Shown: piece by piece, positions 48,012-56,444 of the stretch
Position numbering within the stretch: the first letter of the stretch is position 1
Layout: every line of letters begins with the position of its first letter
Assembly: GCF_030811455.1 (NCBI RefSeq)
Contig: NZ_JAUSQU010000001.1
Coordinates: forward strand, 8,060,001 to 8,124,000
Origin: Streptosporangium lutulentum
GTDB lineage: Bacteria > Actinomycetota > Actinomycetes > Streptosporangiales > Streptosporangiaceae
Length of the DNA: 64,000 nucleotides
Reading direction: 5' to 3'
Made by a program: the position numbers and the translations under genes
Notes under the pieces: generated by a model
Told to the model about the DNA's origin: nothing
What the model saw: the letters and a program-made list of their open reading frames with translations, nothing else
Databases searched by the model: none

Positions 48012-48181
48012 GCACCGGTTCGATGACGGTCGGGTTACGGCTCGCGCCTCGCGGCCGTACCTGACATTCGGTCAAGTTTATGGGAAAAGGACGTTTGGTT
48101 CGAAAACCTTTCTCCACATAACGGGAAAATCACGGTAGCCTCAACGTCGCGTAGCTCATTCGACGGGGAGGGGGCGTGGTA

Positions 48182-48976
48182 GTGCGCGTTGTCGTCATTG
48201 ATGCCGAGGTAACTCTGGCCGACGTTCTGTCTCTTCGGTTGTCCGTTGACGAACCGCTCGCCGACGGCACGGAGCTGATCCTGCGCCACCGGGCCACCGC
48301 CGTCGAACGCCGGGTGGTGCTGGGCGCTCCGGGTGCCGGAGCGCGCGACGCCACGCTCGCGGTCTCGCTCGCGCCCCTGGAACTCGACCCCGGACGCTGG
48401 GACACCTACCTCGCGCAGGACGGCACACGCACGCGGCTGCTCAGCGTGGACCCCGGATTCTCCCTCGACCACCTCGACGCCTACGCCCTGAGCCGCCGCA
48501 CGCTGGCCTATCGCGCCTACCGGACCCGCAACGGCTTCCTGGCCTTGAAGATCGACGATGCCCGGCCGGCCGCCGAGGTCCGTTCCGTGTGGTTCAGGGA
48601 GGGCCGTTTCGAGGTCACCGGGCTGCTGGCCTTCACCGGTTTCGACGACGACGAGTCCCGGCACGAGGCGCGGTTCGCGCTGCGCCACAGCTGGTCCGAC
48701 GCCGAACTGAGCGCGGTGGCGACGGTCCAGGGGGTGCGCTTCCACGCCGCGCTCTCCCTGTGCGACGTGCTCGACGCGGCCCCCGAGCAGCCCGGGACCT
48801 GGGAGCCGTCCCTGCGGGTGGACGGCCTGGACACGCCGCTCCGCCTGGGCTCCCGGCTGGACGACGTGGACGGCAAGCGCCGCCGCCTGCACTACCCGGC
48901 CACGCAGATCGACGGAGTGCCGATCCGCCCCTGCTACACCGCGGACGACGAGCTCAGGATCGAAGTGGGAGGGTGA
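48182..48976 (+). CDS. Hypothetical protein coupled to a glycosyltransferase
   Basis: I do not recognise this 264-residue product. It appears to be a soluble, beta-rich protein with two similar halves: VVVIDAEVTLADVLSLRLSVDEPL and SVWFREGRFEVTGLLAFTGFDDDESRHEARFALRH. No signal peptide is present. GTG 48182 has GGGGAGG about 9 bases upstream; GTG 48176 is an alternative. It overlaps the GT4 glycosyltransferase gene by 4 bases, so the two are coupled. It may help recognise a cell-surface glycan or act on its synthesis. Confidence concerns only that it is a gene. Confidence 0.75.
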   Translation: MRVVVIDAEVTLADVLSLRLSVDEPLADGTELILRHRATAVERRVVLGAPGAGARDATLAVSLAPLELDPGRWDTYLAQDGTRTRLLSVDPGFSLDHLDAYALSRRTLAYRAYRTRNGFLALKIDDARPAAEVRSVWFREGRFEVTGLLAFTGFDDDESRHEARFALRHSWSDAELSAVATVQGVRFHAALSLCDVLDAAPEQPGTWEPSLRVDGLDTPLRLGSRLDDVDGKRRRLHYPATQIDGVPIRPCYTADDELRIEVGG

Positions 48977-50049
48977 AGATCTGCCTGCTCATCCCCTCCG
49001 TCTCTGGAATGCGCGGTGACGTCCGTTCCGTGGTCAACCTCGCGGGGGAACTCGCGGAACGCCACGACGTCGAGATCCTCAGCGTTCGGCGTCACAGGGA
49101 GAAGCCCTTCTTCCCCGTGGCGCCCGGGGTGGAACTGTCCTGGGTGGTCGACGCGTATTCCGGTGCGCGCCGCCTGCTCCCGCGGGGCCAGATGAGCACC
49201 GAGGTCGCCCTGTGGCGGCGGCTGCGCGCGATCAAGGCCGACGTGCTGATCAGCACCCGGCCGGGGCTCAGCGTCCAGGTGGCCAGGCACGCGCCGCGCG
49301 ACATGGTGCGCATCGCGCGTGAGTGGGGTCGACCGCCGGTGCCGGGACCGATCAAGAAGTTCTATCCGCGTCTGGACGCGGTCGTCACCGCCACCGAGAC
49401 GAGCCGCAAGGAGTGGGAACTCCTGCTGGGCGAGGGCGTCGGGGTCCAGCTGATCCCGGACGCGCTGCCCGCCGGGCCCTGGCCGCGCTCGCGGATGGAC
49501 AACCGCATCGTCGCGGCGGGCGGGCGCTGGGTGCCGCTGAAGGCCCACGACCGGCTGATCCGCGCGTTCGCCGTCATCGCCGACAGGTGCCCCGACTGGC
49601 GGCTGCGCCTGTACGGCGGAGGCCCGGAGGAAAAGCATCTGCGGGCCCTGGTCCAGGACCTGAACCTGCACAACCACGTCTACTTCATGGGGACGACCTC
49701 CGACCTGACCGGCGAGTTCGCCAAAGCGTCGATCGTGGCGACGACCTCCAGGGCGGAGGTGCTCGGGATGACCGTGATCGAGGCGATGGCCAGCGGGGTT
49801 CCCGTGATCGGGTTCGACAGCCCGAGAGGGCCGGGCGAGTTCGTGGCCGACGGCCGCAGCGGGGTTCTGGTCCCCGAGGGCGAGGGTGAGATCGAGGCCT
49901 ACGCCTCCGCGCTGCTCGAACTCATCGACGACGAACGCCGGCGCCGGGAGCTCGCGGTGGGGGCGCTGAGGGCCGCGGCCGCCTACGAGGCGTCCTCGGT
50001 GGCCGACCGGTGGGAGAAACTGATCGCGGCCACTTCTCACCGTGTCTGA
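48973..50049 (+). CDS. GT4-family glycosyltransferase
   Basis: The 358-residue GT-B fold protein has an N-terminal Rossmann domain (KICLLIPSVSGMRGDVRSVVNLAGELAERHDVEIL) and the C-terminal donor-binding part with GGGPEEKHLRALVQDLNL, VYFMGTTSDLTGEFAKASIVATTSRAEVLGMTVIEAMASGVPVIGFD, the E-x7-E pattern of GT4. It uses an NDP-sugar to glycosylate a surface polymer or lipid. GTG 48973 overlaps the upstream stop (GTGA). Long upstream in-frame extension belongs to the other gene's region and was rejected. Confidence 0.9.
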   Translation: MKICLLIPSVSGMRGDVRSVVNLAGELAERHDVEILSVRRHREKPFFPVAPGVELSWVVDAYSGARRLLPRGQMSTEVALWRRLRAIKADVLISTRPGLSVQVARHAPRDMVRIAREWGRPPVPGPIKKFYPRLDAVVTATETSRKEWELLLGEGVGVQLIPDALPAGPWPRSRMDNRIVAAGGRWVPLKAHDRLIRAFAVIADRCPDWRLRLYGGGPEEKHLRALVQDLNLHNHVYFMGTTSDLTGEFAKASIVATTSRAEVLGMTVIEAMASGVPVIGFDSPRGPGEFVADGRSGVLVPEGEGEIEAYASALLELIDDERRRRELAVGALRAAAAYEASSVADRWEKLIAATSHRV

Positions 50050-50067
50050 CACAGGTACCGTTGGGAC

Positions 50068-50349
50068 ATGCATGGGTACAGCGGGGACAAGCAGGCTTAT
50101 CTGACCCGGCTACGGCGGATCGAGGGACAGATCAGGGGCCTGCAGCGGATGGTCGAAGAGGATGCCTACTGCATCGATGTGCTGACACAGGTGTCGGCTG
50201 CCACGCGGGCGCTCCAGGCGGTGGCGCTCGGCCTGCTGGAAGACCATATCGGCCACTGCGTGGCCGATGCCATCAACACCGGTGGCCCCGAGGCGGAGGA
50301 GAAGGTCAAGGAGGCGTCGGCGGCGATCGCCCGCCTCGTCCGGTCGTGA
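50068..50349 (+). CDS. csoR: CsoR-family metal-sensing repressor
   Basis: The 93-residue product is a DUF156 four-helix protein with the Cu(I) ligands C36 in AYCIDVLTQ, H61 in EDHIGHCV and C65, plus second-shell Tyr35 and Glu. CsoR represses copper exporters until Cu(I) binds. No copA or copZ lies in the window. ATG 50068 has TACCGT 6 bases upstream (50056-50061) and no Shine-Dalgarno, implying a leaderless transcript. A small GTGTC/GACAC dyad (50042-50052) overlaps the promoter. It could also be a RcnR/FrmR relative, but the ligands favour CsoR. Confidence 0.85.
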   Translation: MHGYSGDKQAYLTRLRRIEGQIRGLQRMVEEDAYCIDVLTQVSAATRALQAVALGLLEDHIGHCVADAINTGGPEAEEKVKEASAAIARLVRS

Positions 50350-50437
50350 CTAGTCACCGGACTATCTTTTCCGATCACGTCCCGGACTCCCCTGAGGAGT
50401 CCGGGACCAGATCGTCGAAACGGTTCTCTCAACGGCC

Positions 50438-50599
50438 TCAGCAGATCGCCGAAGCACTCAATCCGAGCGCGTTGTCGAGCTCCACCAAGGTGAGCGGCCG
50501 TTCGCTGATGGCGACGGCGGTAAGCACCTCGGCATAGAGCGCGATCTCGTCCAACGCGACACGGTCGTGGACTCTAGAGTCCAGGTCGTCGTGCCCCAC
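50438..50599 (-). CDS. Small hypothetical protein (53 residues)
   Basis: The product MGHDDLDSRVHDRVALDEIA, then LYAEVLTAVAISERPLTLVE and LDNALGLSASAIC, has the helical pattern (aLDEIaLYaEvl...l.ld.LG) of short uncharacterised actinobacterial proteins. GTG 50599 has GGAAGGA 8 bases upstream. The perfect palindrome GGACTCTAGAGTCC (50570-50583) lies at codons 6-10, and shares CTCTAGAG with the element near 54808. Function unknown. The region 50600-50832 beyond it has no supported gene. Confidence 0.6.
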   Translation of the reverse strand: MGHDDLDSRVHDRVALDEIALYAEVLTAVAISERPLTLVELDNALGLSASAIC

Positions 50600-50832
50600 C
50601 GCGTCGTCCTTCCTTCCGCAGCCCACACCCACTTCGAGGTTACGGCGGGCGGTCTTTCGTGCCCATGGCCCATCGGGACCATTCCTCGCGCCGCCACCGC
50701 GCCCTCAAAAGGATCATTTCCCGATTTCGAGATCACAATTCAGGCAATTGTCCGATACCCGAAGGGCCAGAAGGATATGGGGGCGGTAAGGATAAAATGA
50801 CTATATTTGTGGTTTAACCATGCTGGCGCTTG

Positions 50833-52176
50833 TCAGAAGTGGCGCGGGTAGGTTCCCGATCCCCCTGGGGCGGGGTCGTCCCGCTCATGCGTCAGGCGGT
50901 GCACGAGCGCGGAAGCCGTGGCGAACCCGCGGTCAGGCACCGCGGTCCCGGTGAGGCGGCACCACGCGAGCCCCGTGGCGTAGGCGGCGCCCAGCAGGGC
51001 CGCGGCGCCTGCCCGGTCGGGCGGATGGAGCGCCGAGGGCAGCGCGCCCGAGCGAGGCCAGCACCCTCGCAGCGGGTGCGACGGGTCGGTGAGCACCACG
51101 TGGAGGATGTGGCGCAACTCCGAGTCCAGCCACGAATAGATCCTGTCGGCCGCCCCGGGCGCGAACGCCGCCAGATCCGCGGCGAGCAGCGAGGCGGCCA
51201 CCGCCCGGGGGTCGGCACCCTTGGGCGCGAGGAACGCCAACGCCTGGACCAGGTCGTACATCGCGTGCTGGAAGTACTCGCCCGGCGAGGAGTCGGGCAG
51301 CGTCACGTGGGGTGGGCGGCGTGAGAGCCACGCCTGCCGTACGGCGTCGTCGCCGTGGTGGGCGACGGAGTGGTCCTGGGCGATCCGGCGGAGCAACGGG
51401 TCGAGCATGGTCAGCAGGGCGTCCGCCCGGTGGCGGAACCTGGGGTCGTCCCTCACCGCGCCGGCGGTGTCGGCCATCAGCGCGGCCAGCCGGAGGGCGG
51501 CCTCGGGGTGCCCCGCCCTGACCCGCTCGCCGTACAGCGCGGCCAGGTCGTCCAGCGAGGCGGCCGGCAGCCAGCGGACCCACTCGTCGCCGGGCAGCGG
51601 GCGGGCCAGGAACTCGCCGAACATCGACAGCAGCACCTCGTTGCCGTCGAAGGCGGGGGCGTAGGCGCACCACATGAGGGTGCCCCAGATGGCGGCGACC
51701 GGGCTGGCCACCTCCTTGGCGAAGATCTCGGTGAACGACCCGGTGAGCGGGAAGTCCTCCGGGCGCCTGCCGCGCTGGGCGATGACCAGGTCGCGGACCC
51801 GCTCGGTGATCTCGTAGGGCACGTCGGGGCCGACGAAGCCCTGAACGGACCCCCGGTCGGTGGTGAAGTCGGGACCGGTGGGAACCAGGTGGGGCAGGAT
51901 CACCGAGGTGACCTGGACGACCCGTACGGCGGCGCGGAATCCCCGGTCGGCGGGCGGGGCGGTCAGGTGCCAGCGGCCGTCGGCCGGGTCCTGGCGGTAC
52001 CACCGGGCGTGCGCGCCGAACAGCCAGCGCCCGCCGTCGGGGGCGGACAGAGTGCGCAGCGCGATGGCCTGGGCGCGCGCGGGCGCCGGGAGCGCCGCCC
52101 ACCTGGGATCGGCGACCATGGTGCGCACATCGCTCTCGATGGCGTCGAAACCGTCCCACTGCCACACGGCGGTCAT
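50833..52176 (-). CDS. Hypothetical actinobacterial protein (447 residues)
   Basis: I do not recognise a domain. The soluble, mostly helical product starts MTAVWQWDGFDAIESDVRTMVADPRWA and includes a sequence GRWLFGAHARWYRQDPADGRWHL that resembles regions of large actinobacterial proteins of unknown function, and a His-rich segment (RIAQDHSVAHHGDDAVRQAWLSR). ATG 52176 ends the frame cleanly, and codon usage is typical of the genome. It stands alone between a small gene and a gamma-carbonic anhydrase. No function can be given. Confidence 0.75.
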   Translation of the reverse strand: MTAVWQWDGFDAIESDVRTMVADPRWAALPAPARAQAIALRTLSAPDGGRWLFGAHARWYRQDPADGRWHLTAPPADRGFRAAVRVVQVTSVILPHLVPTGPDFTTDRGSVQGFVGPDVPYEITERVRDLVIAQRGRRPEDFPLTGSFTEIFAKEVASPVAAIWGTLMWCAYAPAFDGNEVLLSMFGEFLARPLPGDEWVRWLPAASLDDLAALYGERVRAGHPEAALRLAALMADTAGAVRDDPRFRHRADALLTMLDPLLRRIAQDHSVAHHGDDAVRQAWLSRRPPHVTLPDSSPGEYFQHAMYDLVQALAFLAPKGADPRAVAASLLAADLAAFAPGAADRIYSWLDSELRHILHVVLTDPSHPLRGCWPRSGALPSALHPPDRAGAAALLGAAYATGLAWCRLTGTAVPDRGFATASALVHRLTHERDDPAPGGSGTYPRHF

Positions 52177-52364
52177 GTTACCGACGGCTCACCGGATCGT
52201 CAGCGATCCCTGTCCCGCGGGCGTCCCAAAAGGCCGAATCAGCACATCATCGACATGCCGGTCGGGGTTCCCGCCCCGGGGACCGGGTCTCCTCGTCGGA
52301 AGGGCGGGCGCGAGGCCCGGGGCGGGACGAGTCCCTCACGCTTGAGGGACGCCGGTCGTGGTTC

Positions 52365-52907
52365 TCATGCCGGGGGGACGGTGGTCGCGGCCCGGTGTCG
52401 CGCGGCCTTGGCCATGTAGGTGGCGGAGGTCCGGGCGAAGGAGGCGCGGTCGTCGTCGGTGAGCTCACGGACGATCCTTCCGGGGACGCCCGCGACGAGC
52501 ACCCCGGCCGGGATCTTCTTGCCCGGGCCCACCAGGGCGCCGGCCGCGACCAGCGAACCCGCGCCGATCCTGGCGCCGTTGAGCACGATCGCCCCGATGC
52601 CGACGAGCGCGCCGGCCTCCACGTGGGCGCCGTGCACCACGGCCCTGTGTCCCAGGCTCACCCTTTGTTCGAGCAGGACGGGCTCTCCGGGGTCGGTGTG
52701 CAGGCAGCACAGGTCCTGGACGTTGCACTCCTCCGCGATCTCGATGGCCTCGTTGTCGCCGCGGACGACCGCTCCGTACCAGACGCTGGCGGCACGGCCC
52801 AGCCGTACCCGGCCGACGATCGTCGCGCCCGGGGCGACGTAGGCGTCCGGATGGATCTGTGGGATCGCGTCGCCGTCGAGGGCGGCGATGTACGGCTCGT
52901 CGTTCAT
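52365..52907 (-). CDS. Gamma-class carbonic anhydrase family protein
   Basis: The 180-residue left-handed beta-helix protein has hexapeptide repeats (PGATIVGRVRLGRAASVWYGAVVRGD) and the three metal-binding histidines in LHTDPGEP, LGHRAVVHGA. YrdA/CaiE-like homologues reversibly hydrate CO2 or act as acyl-carrier scaffolds; several lack activity. ATG 52907 opens cleanly. It stands alone; the 188 bases upstream of the unknown gene at 52176 hold no gene. Confidence 0.87.
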   Translation of the reverse strand: MNDEPYIAALDGDAIPQIHPDAYVAPGATIVGRVRLGRAASVWYGAVVRGDNEAIEIAEECNVQDLCCLHTDPGEPVLLEQRVSLGHRAVVHGAHVEAGALVGIGAIVLNGARIGAGSLVAAGALVGPGKKIPAGVLVAGVPGRIVRELTDDDRASFARTSATYMAKAARHRAATTVPPA

Positions 52908-53042
52908 GAAACTGATGGTAAGGGGGGTGGGCTTGTCCTATATTTCCGCACGCAGGTCGCGCGTTCAGGTTGCGGACCGGGGCAGTAAGCAGGAAAGTCG
53001 TTACGTCTCCTTTCCCGCCACGCGACCTCCACGGGCAGTGTC

Positions 53043-54257
53043 ATGACAAACCAGCACGAGAGCTTTCCCGACCTGATGCATGAGGACTCGTTCGAGGTCG
53101 TCATGCGCGGCTACAGCCGTCGTCAGGTTCACGACTACATGAACCGCAACCGCAACCAGATCCGTGATCTTGAGGAGCGGCTCGCGCGCGCGATTGATCA
53201 GACAGAGCAGAGCCGGATCGAGTTGTCCGAGGCCAGACGGAGACTTTCCGACTCCCCGCAAGACTATGACGAGCTTGGCCAGCGGCTCAGCCAGATCCTG
53301 AAGTTGGGCGAGGAGGAGGCCGCCTCCAAGAGGTCGGTCGCCGACGCCGAGGCCACCAAGCTCCGCGACGACGCCGCGGCGGAGGCCGAGCGACTGGTCA
53401 CCTCCGCACGTGAGCGGTCCGAGGGGATACTGAACGCCGCCCAGCAGGAGGCCGAGCGCCGGGTCGCGGAGGCCACCGCCGCCGCCGAGCAGATGTTCGC
53501 CCAGGCCACGGCGGCCTCCGAGCAGATGCTGGCCCAGGCCGGCGGAGACGCCGAGGAGACCCTCAACGCGGCTCGCAGCGAGGCCGAAGAGACCTTGCGC
53601 AGCGCCCGCACGGAGGCCGACCGGATGGTCACGTCGGCCAAGAACGAGGCCGAGCGGATGGTCGAGGGCGCTCACTCCGAGGCCGAGGCCACGCTGAACA
53701 GCGCCAGGTCCGAGGCGCAGTCGACCGTGGCCTCCGCCAACGCCGAGGCGTACTCCACGCTGACGGCCGCCCAGCAGCGCGCCGCCGCCCTGGACGAGAC
53801 CACGGGCCGCCGGGTCTCCTACCTCACCGACACCCACCACGAGGTCATGCGCCGTCTCAACGAGATGGGCGCCGTCCTGGGTGATCTGATCCACCGCGAG
53901 AACTCCGCCGGGGCGCTGGTCGACGAGGCCTCGGTGCTCCCTCCCGCCCGCGTCCAGCCGTCTATCGCCGTCCCCGACGCTCCCGCGTTGGTCGCGGCGC
54001 CGGAGACCGCGTCCGAGGCCGCTCCGGAGGCTCCCTTCGACGGCGAGCCGGAGACCGTGCGCGCGTCCGACGACGCGGACGCCTCCGCTGACGTCTCGTC
54101 CGACATCGAGGCCGTCCGCGTGATCGTGGACGAGGAGGACGACAGGGACCGGAACGACGACCGGCACGTCGAGGTCTACGACGACACGACCGTGGTCCGG
54201 GCCATCGGGAAGGACGACGAGGAGGCCGGGGAATACGTGGCTCCCCGCCGCAAGTAG
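53043..54257 (+). CDS. DivIVA-domain coiled-coil protein
   Basis: The 404-residue product begins with a DivIVA-type segment (SFEVVMRGYSRRQVHDYMNRNRNQIRDLEERLARA), then about 250 residues of Ala/Glu-rich heptad coiled coil with repeated AEAT/ARSEAE blocks, and an acidic C-terminus ending VAPRRK. Such proteins (FilP/Scy/DivIVA-type in Streptomyces) organise polar growth and cytoskeleton-like assemblies. ATG 53043 lacks an obvious ribosome-binding site. It is followed by 20-bp tandem repeats. Confidence 0.87.
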   Translation: MTNQHESFPDLMHEDSFEVVMRGYSRRQVHDYMNRNRNQIRDLEERLARAIDQTEQSRIELSEARRRLSDSPQDYDELGQRLSQILKLGEEEAASKRSVADAEATKLRDDAAAEAERLVTSARERSEGILNAAQQEAERRVAEATAAAEQMFAQATAASEQMLAQAGGDAEETLNAARSEAEETLRSARTEADRMVTSAKNEAERMVEGAHSEAEATLNSARSEAQSTVASANAEAYSTLTAAQQRAAALDETTGRRVSYLTDTHHEVMRRLNEMGAVLGDLIHRENSAGALVDEASVLPPARVQPSIAVPDAPALVAAPETASEAAPEAPFDGEPETVRASDDADASADVSSDIEAVRVIVDEEDDRDRNDDRHVEVYDDTTVVRAIGKDDEEAGEYVAPRRK

Positions 54258-54352
54258 GGCCTGCCGGCCGCACGTAGGGCCTGCCCGTCACGCGTGGGAC
54301 CTGCCTGCGTAGGTGGGACCTGCCCGTCACGGGTGGGGGCCGCCCGCCGTAC
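54254..54352. repeat. Five imperfect 20-bp tandem repeats after the DivIVA gene
   Basis: Units of the form GTRGGRCCTGCCNGTCACG start at 54254, 54274, 54294, 54313 and 54333. The repeat starts within the last codons of the DivIVA-domain gene and fills most of the space after it. It has no coding role I can see. Confidence 0.75.
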
Positions 54353-54503
54353 GCCGGGGTCATATGCCATGCTCCGGCGACCCCGTAGGTCAACCGGAAG
54401 TCGGGCGGAAGCCCCCGCCCCCGATAGGGTCGGAGGCTTCCGCGATTGGGGGCCCGGCGCCGGGGCCGCGTGGAATCCGCAGACCCCGGCACCGGGCGGT
54501 CTG

Positions 54504-54740
54504 TCAGGTATCCGTCTCGCCGGAACGTTCCTGTCGCTCGCGCAACTGCTCCTGGCCGTGCAATCGCTCTCGCAACTCCGCCGGGTCGTCCGCGTCGATG
54601 GTCATCGCGCATCCGAGGTCACGCTGGGCGGAGGTCAGCGGGTGGTGGCGGGTAGCCCACCACCTGCCCGCGTCGCTCCGCCAGATCGTCCAGTCGGGAA
54701 ACTCCCGGGCGATTTCCGCGAGGTGTCGATCGAAGGACAT
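54504..54740 (-). CDS. Small hypothetical protein (78 residues) beside a GntR regulator
   Basis: The product MSFDRHLAEIAREFPDWTIW, then RSDAGRWWATRHHPLTSAQR, resembles short Streptomyces/Streptosporangium proteins with the WTIWRSDAGRWWATR core. It is predicted helical and strand mixed, without signal or membrane segment. ATG 54740 has GGAAGG upstream. It lies downstream of the GntR gene in the same direction, with shared AGTTCTCTRGAGA palindromes in front of both. Function unknown. Confidence 0.72.
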   Translation of the reverse strand: MSFDRHLAEIAREFPDWTIWRSDAGRWWATRHHPLTSAQRDLGCAMTIDADDPAELRERLHGQEQLRERQERSGETDT

Positions 54741-54801
54741 CCGTGCACCTTCCCCGCGCCCAGGCCCGCCTCTGTGACGTTCCACCTTCGACGGTGCGTC
54801 A

Positions 54802-54853
54802 GTTCTCTAGAGAAATCAATGATCGCGGGGGACAGGTCAACCTATCGGTTGAC
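54802..54853. promoter_or_regulatory. Two palindromes before the small gene at 54740
   Basis: GTTCTCTAGAGAA (54802-54814) includes the 12-bp perfect palindrome TTCTCTAGAGAA, and GTCAACC-TATC-GGTTGAC (54836-54853) is a perfect dyad. The first is nearly identical to the element at 55654-55666 upstream of the GntR gene, so both are candidate GntR operators. Confidence 0.5.
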
Positions 54854-54866
54854 GGATGGCCTTGAT

Positions 54867-55619
54867 CTATGAGTCGAAGTCGTACTGGAGTACATAAGAG
54901 GCCGAGTCAAGGACCATCTCGTTGACCTCGACGGGGACGCCGGCCGCGGTGTAGGCGATCCTGCCGATCACGATGACCGGAGTGCCGGCGGGAAGGTCGA
55001 GCTGGACGGTCTCGTGAGGGTGGGGCATGCGAGCACGCACCTCCTCGGTGAAGTGCGCCGGGGCGAGACCGAGATCGCCAAGGCGCGCGTAGACGCCTCC
55101 CGGGCCGGTGTTCTCCTGTGTGATCGGTGTGTCCTGGACCAGGTCGGCAGGGAAATGGGAGACGGCGAGTTGGACCGGCCGCCCGTCCACCGAGTAGCGG
55201 CGCCGCCGTACCCACACCTCGGTGCTGTTCAGCACCCTTGCCACGAAGTCCTCCGCCACCTCCTTGTCGATGTTCACGTCGTCCACGGTGTAGGGGCGGC
55301 CTCTGGTGTCGGAGTCCCAGATCGCCTGGCCGCGTTCCCACTGTTCGCGGGAGAGCCGCCGCGAGCCGTGCCGCCTGATGGGGCGGAACTGCCTGACGTA
55401 CACTCCCGAGCCGCGCTTGGGCACGGCCAGCCCTTCGTTGATCAGCACGGACAGCGCCTGCCGGGCGGTCGCACGGGCTATGCCGTACTGCACCATCAGG
55501 GCGTTCTCTCCCGGAAGCCGATCCCCGTCTTGGAGATCACCGGCCAGGATCGCTTCGCGAAGCCCATCGGCGATGCGCCGATAAATCGGGGATTCGGGAG
55601 GTACGGGGGACTGCTGCAC
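54867..55619 (-). CDS. GntR/HutC-family regulator with UTRA domain
   Basis: The 250-residue product has the N-terminal GntR winged helix (PIYRRIADGLREAILAGDLQDGDRLPGENALMVQYGIARATARQALSVL) and a UTRA effector domain (RRRRYSVDGRPVQLAVSHFPADL..., GRIAYTAAGVPVEVNEMVLDSASYVLQYDF), the HutC subfamily. GTG 55619 starts the frame. Related regulators sense sugars, amino acids or conjugation-linked ligands. Its own promoter carries the same palindrome found before the small gene downstream, suggesting a small regulon. Confidence 0.9.
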   Translation of the reverse strand: MQQSPVPPESPIYRRIADGLREAILAGDLQDGDRLPGENALMVQYGIARATARQALSVLINEGLAVPKRGSGVYVRQFRPIRRHGSRRLSREQWERGQAIWDSDTRGRPYTVDDVNIDKEVAEDFVARVLNSTEVWVRRRRYSVDGRPVQLAVSHFPADLVQDTPITQENTGPGGVYARLGDLGLAPAHFTEEVRARMPHPHETVQLDLPAGTPVIVIGRIAYTAAGVPVEVNEMVLDSASYVLQYDFDS

Positions 55620-55653
55620 GTTCGATCACCCTCTGTCACCAACCGGGTTTGGC

Positions 55654-55666
55654 GTCTCCAGAGAAC
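55654..55666. promoter_or_regulatory. GntR operator candidate upstream of the regulator
   Basis: Minus-strand GTTCTCTGGAGAC is an imperfect palindrome matching GTTCTCTAGAGAA at 54802-54814 except at a few positions. It is about 35-47 bases upstream of the GntR start codon. Confidence 0.5.
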
Positions 55667-55769
55667 TTGCCCCGTCTTGTCCACGATCGCACAGATACGG
55701 AGGTCGGTAACGCGCTTCTTTTGGGAGGATCGTGCCCCCGTGGTGATCTTCGGGGGTTTTCTCAGTCCG

Positions 55770-56312
55770 TTATCGTGGAACGGTCCTAGCCGCTATTCGC
55801 GAGACCCACCATCGGCGCGTGACGATCGCGGCCAGTGCGGCACCCGCCGTGTTGACCAACACGTCGTCGACGGAGCTCACCCGGCCGAGGCGCAGGCCGT
55901 ACTGGAGGAGTTCCACGGTGAGTGAGGCGGCGGCCGCCACGCCTGCGATCCGGGCGAGCGAGGCGAACCGCGCCGAACGGACGGGCAGCATCGCGCCGAG
56001 TGCGGCGAAGACCAGGAGATTGCCTCCCACCTGCACGAAGGCCGTCTCGACCGGCCCTTGTAGCATCGCTGAAAGGTCCTTCAACGGGATGAGACTGAGG
56101 CCCGCCTCGCCCTTTCCCGGGGTGAGGATCATCCACAGCCAGGGGGCGGTTCCGATCACCATGACCACATCGGCGACGGCGGTACGGGCGGGGAACGGAT
56201 ATCCGTTTCGGATGCGATGAAAGGTGAGAAGGTAAATACCTATGAGGGCCACCGGTATCGCCAGAAAAGCCGAAATAATGATATTTCCCCACACATACCA
56301 TGCCTGTTGCAT
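55770..56312 (-). CDS. VanZ family membrane protein
   Basis: The 180-residue product has four or five hydrophobic segments and the VanZ signature with conserved polar residues in GNLLVFAALGAMLPV, ELLQYGLRLGRVSSVDDVLVNTAGA. VanZ raises teicoplanin resistance in Enterococcus; most chromosomal homologues have unknown roles in the envelope. ATG 56312 starts MQQAWYVWGNIIISAFL. It diverges from the LtrA gene. Confidence 0.85.
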   Translation of the reverse strand: MQQAWYVWGNIIISAFLAIPVALIGIYLLTFHRIRNGYPFPARTAVADVVMVIGTAPWLWMILTPGKGEAGLSLIPLKDLSAMLQGPVETAFVQVGGNLLVFAALGAMLPVRSARFASLARIAGVAAAASLTVELLQYGLRLGRVSSVDDVLVNTAGAALAAIVTRRWWVSRIAARTVPR

Positions 56313-56444
56313 GGGCTAATTATGGCGGGATAAAGGATTCCTTCGAGGAGGGCCTGAGGTTACGGGAAGGTGACCTCCGAGCAAGGTCCTTTCGCCCGGG
56401 GAATCCGGGTCCCACAGGCCGACACGCGTTCAGGGGGTGCATGC

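Noticed and set aside
48085..48125. tRNA-like GGTTCGAAAACC segment
   Set aside because: The T-arm-like string has no matching acceptor stem or anticodon arm around it. I found no tRNA gene in the window.
48589..50049. Start of the glycosyltransferase gene about 380 bases further upstream
   Set aside because: The extension is an Arg-rich out-of-frame reading of the neighbouring gene. The GT-B fold starts at KICLLIP.
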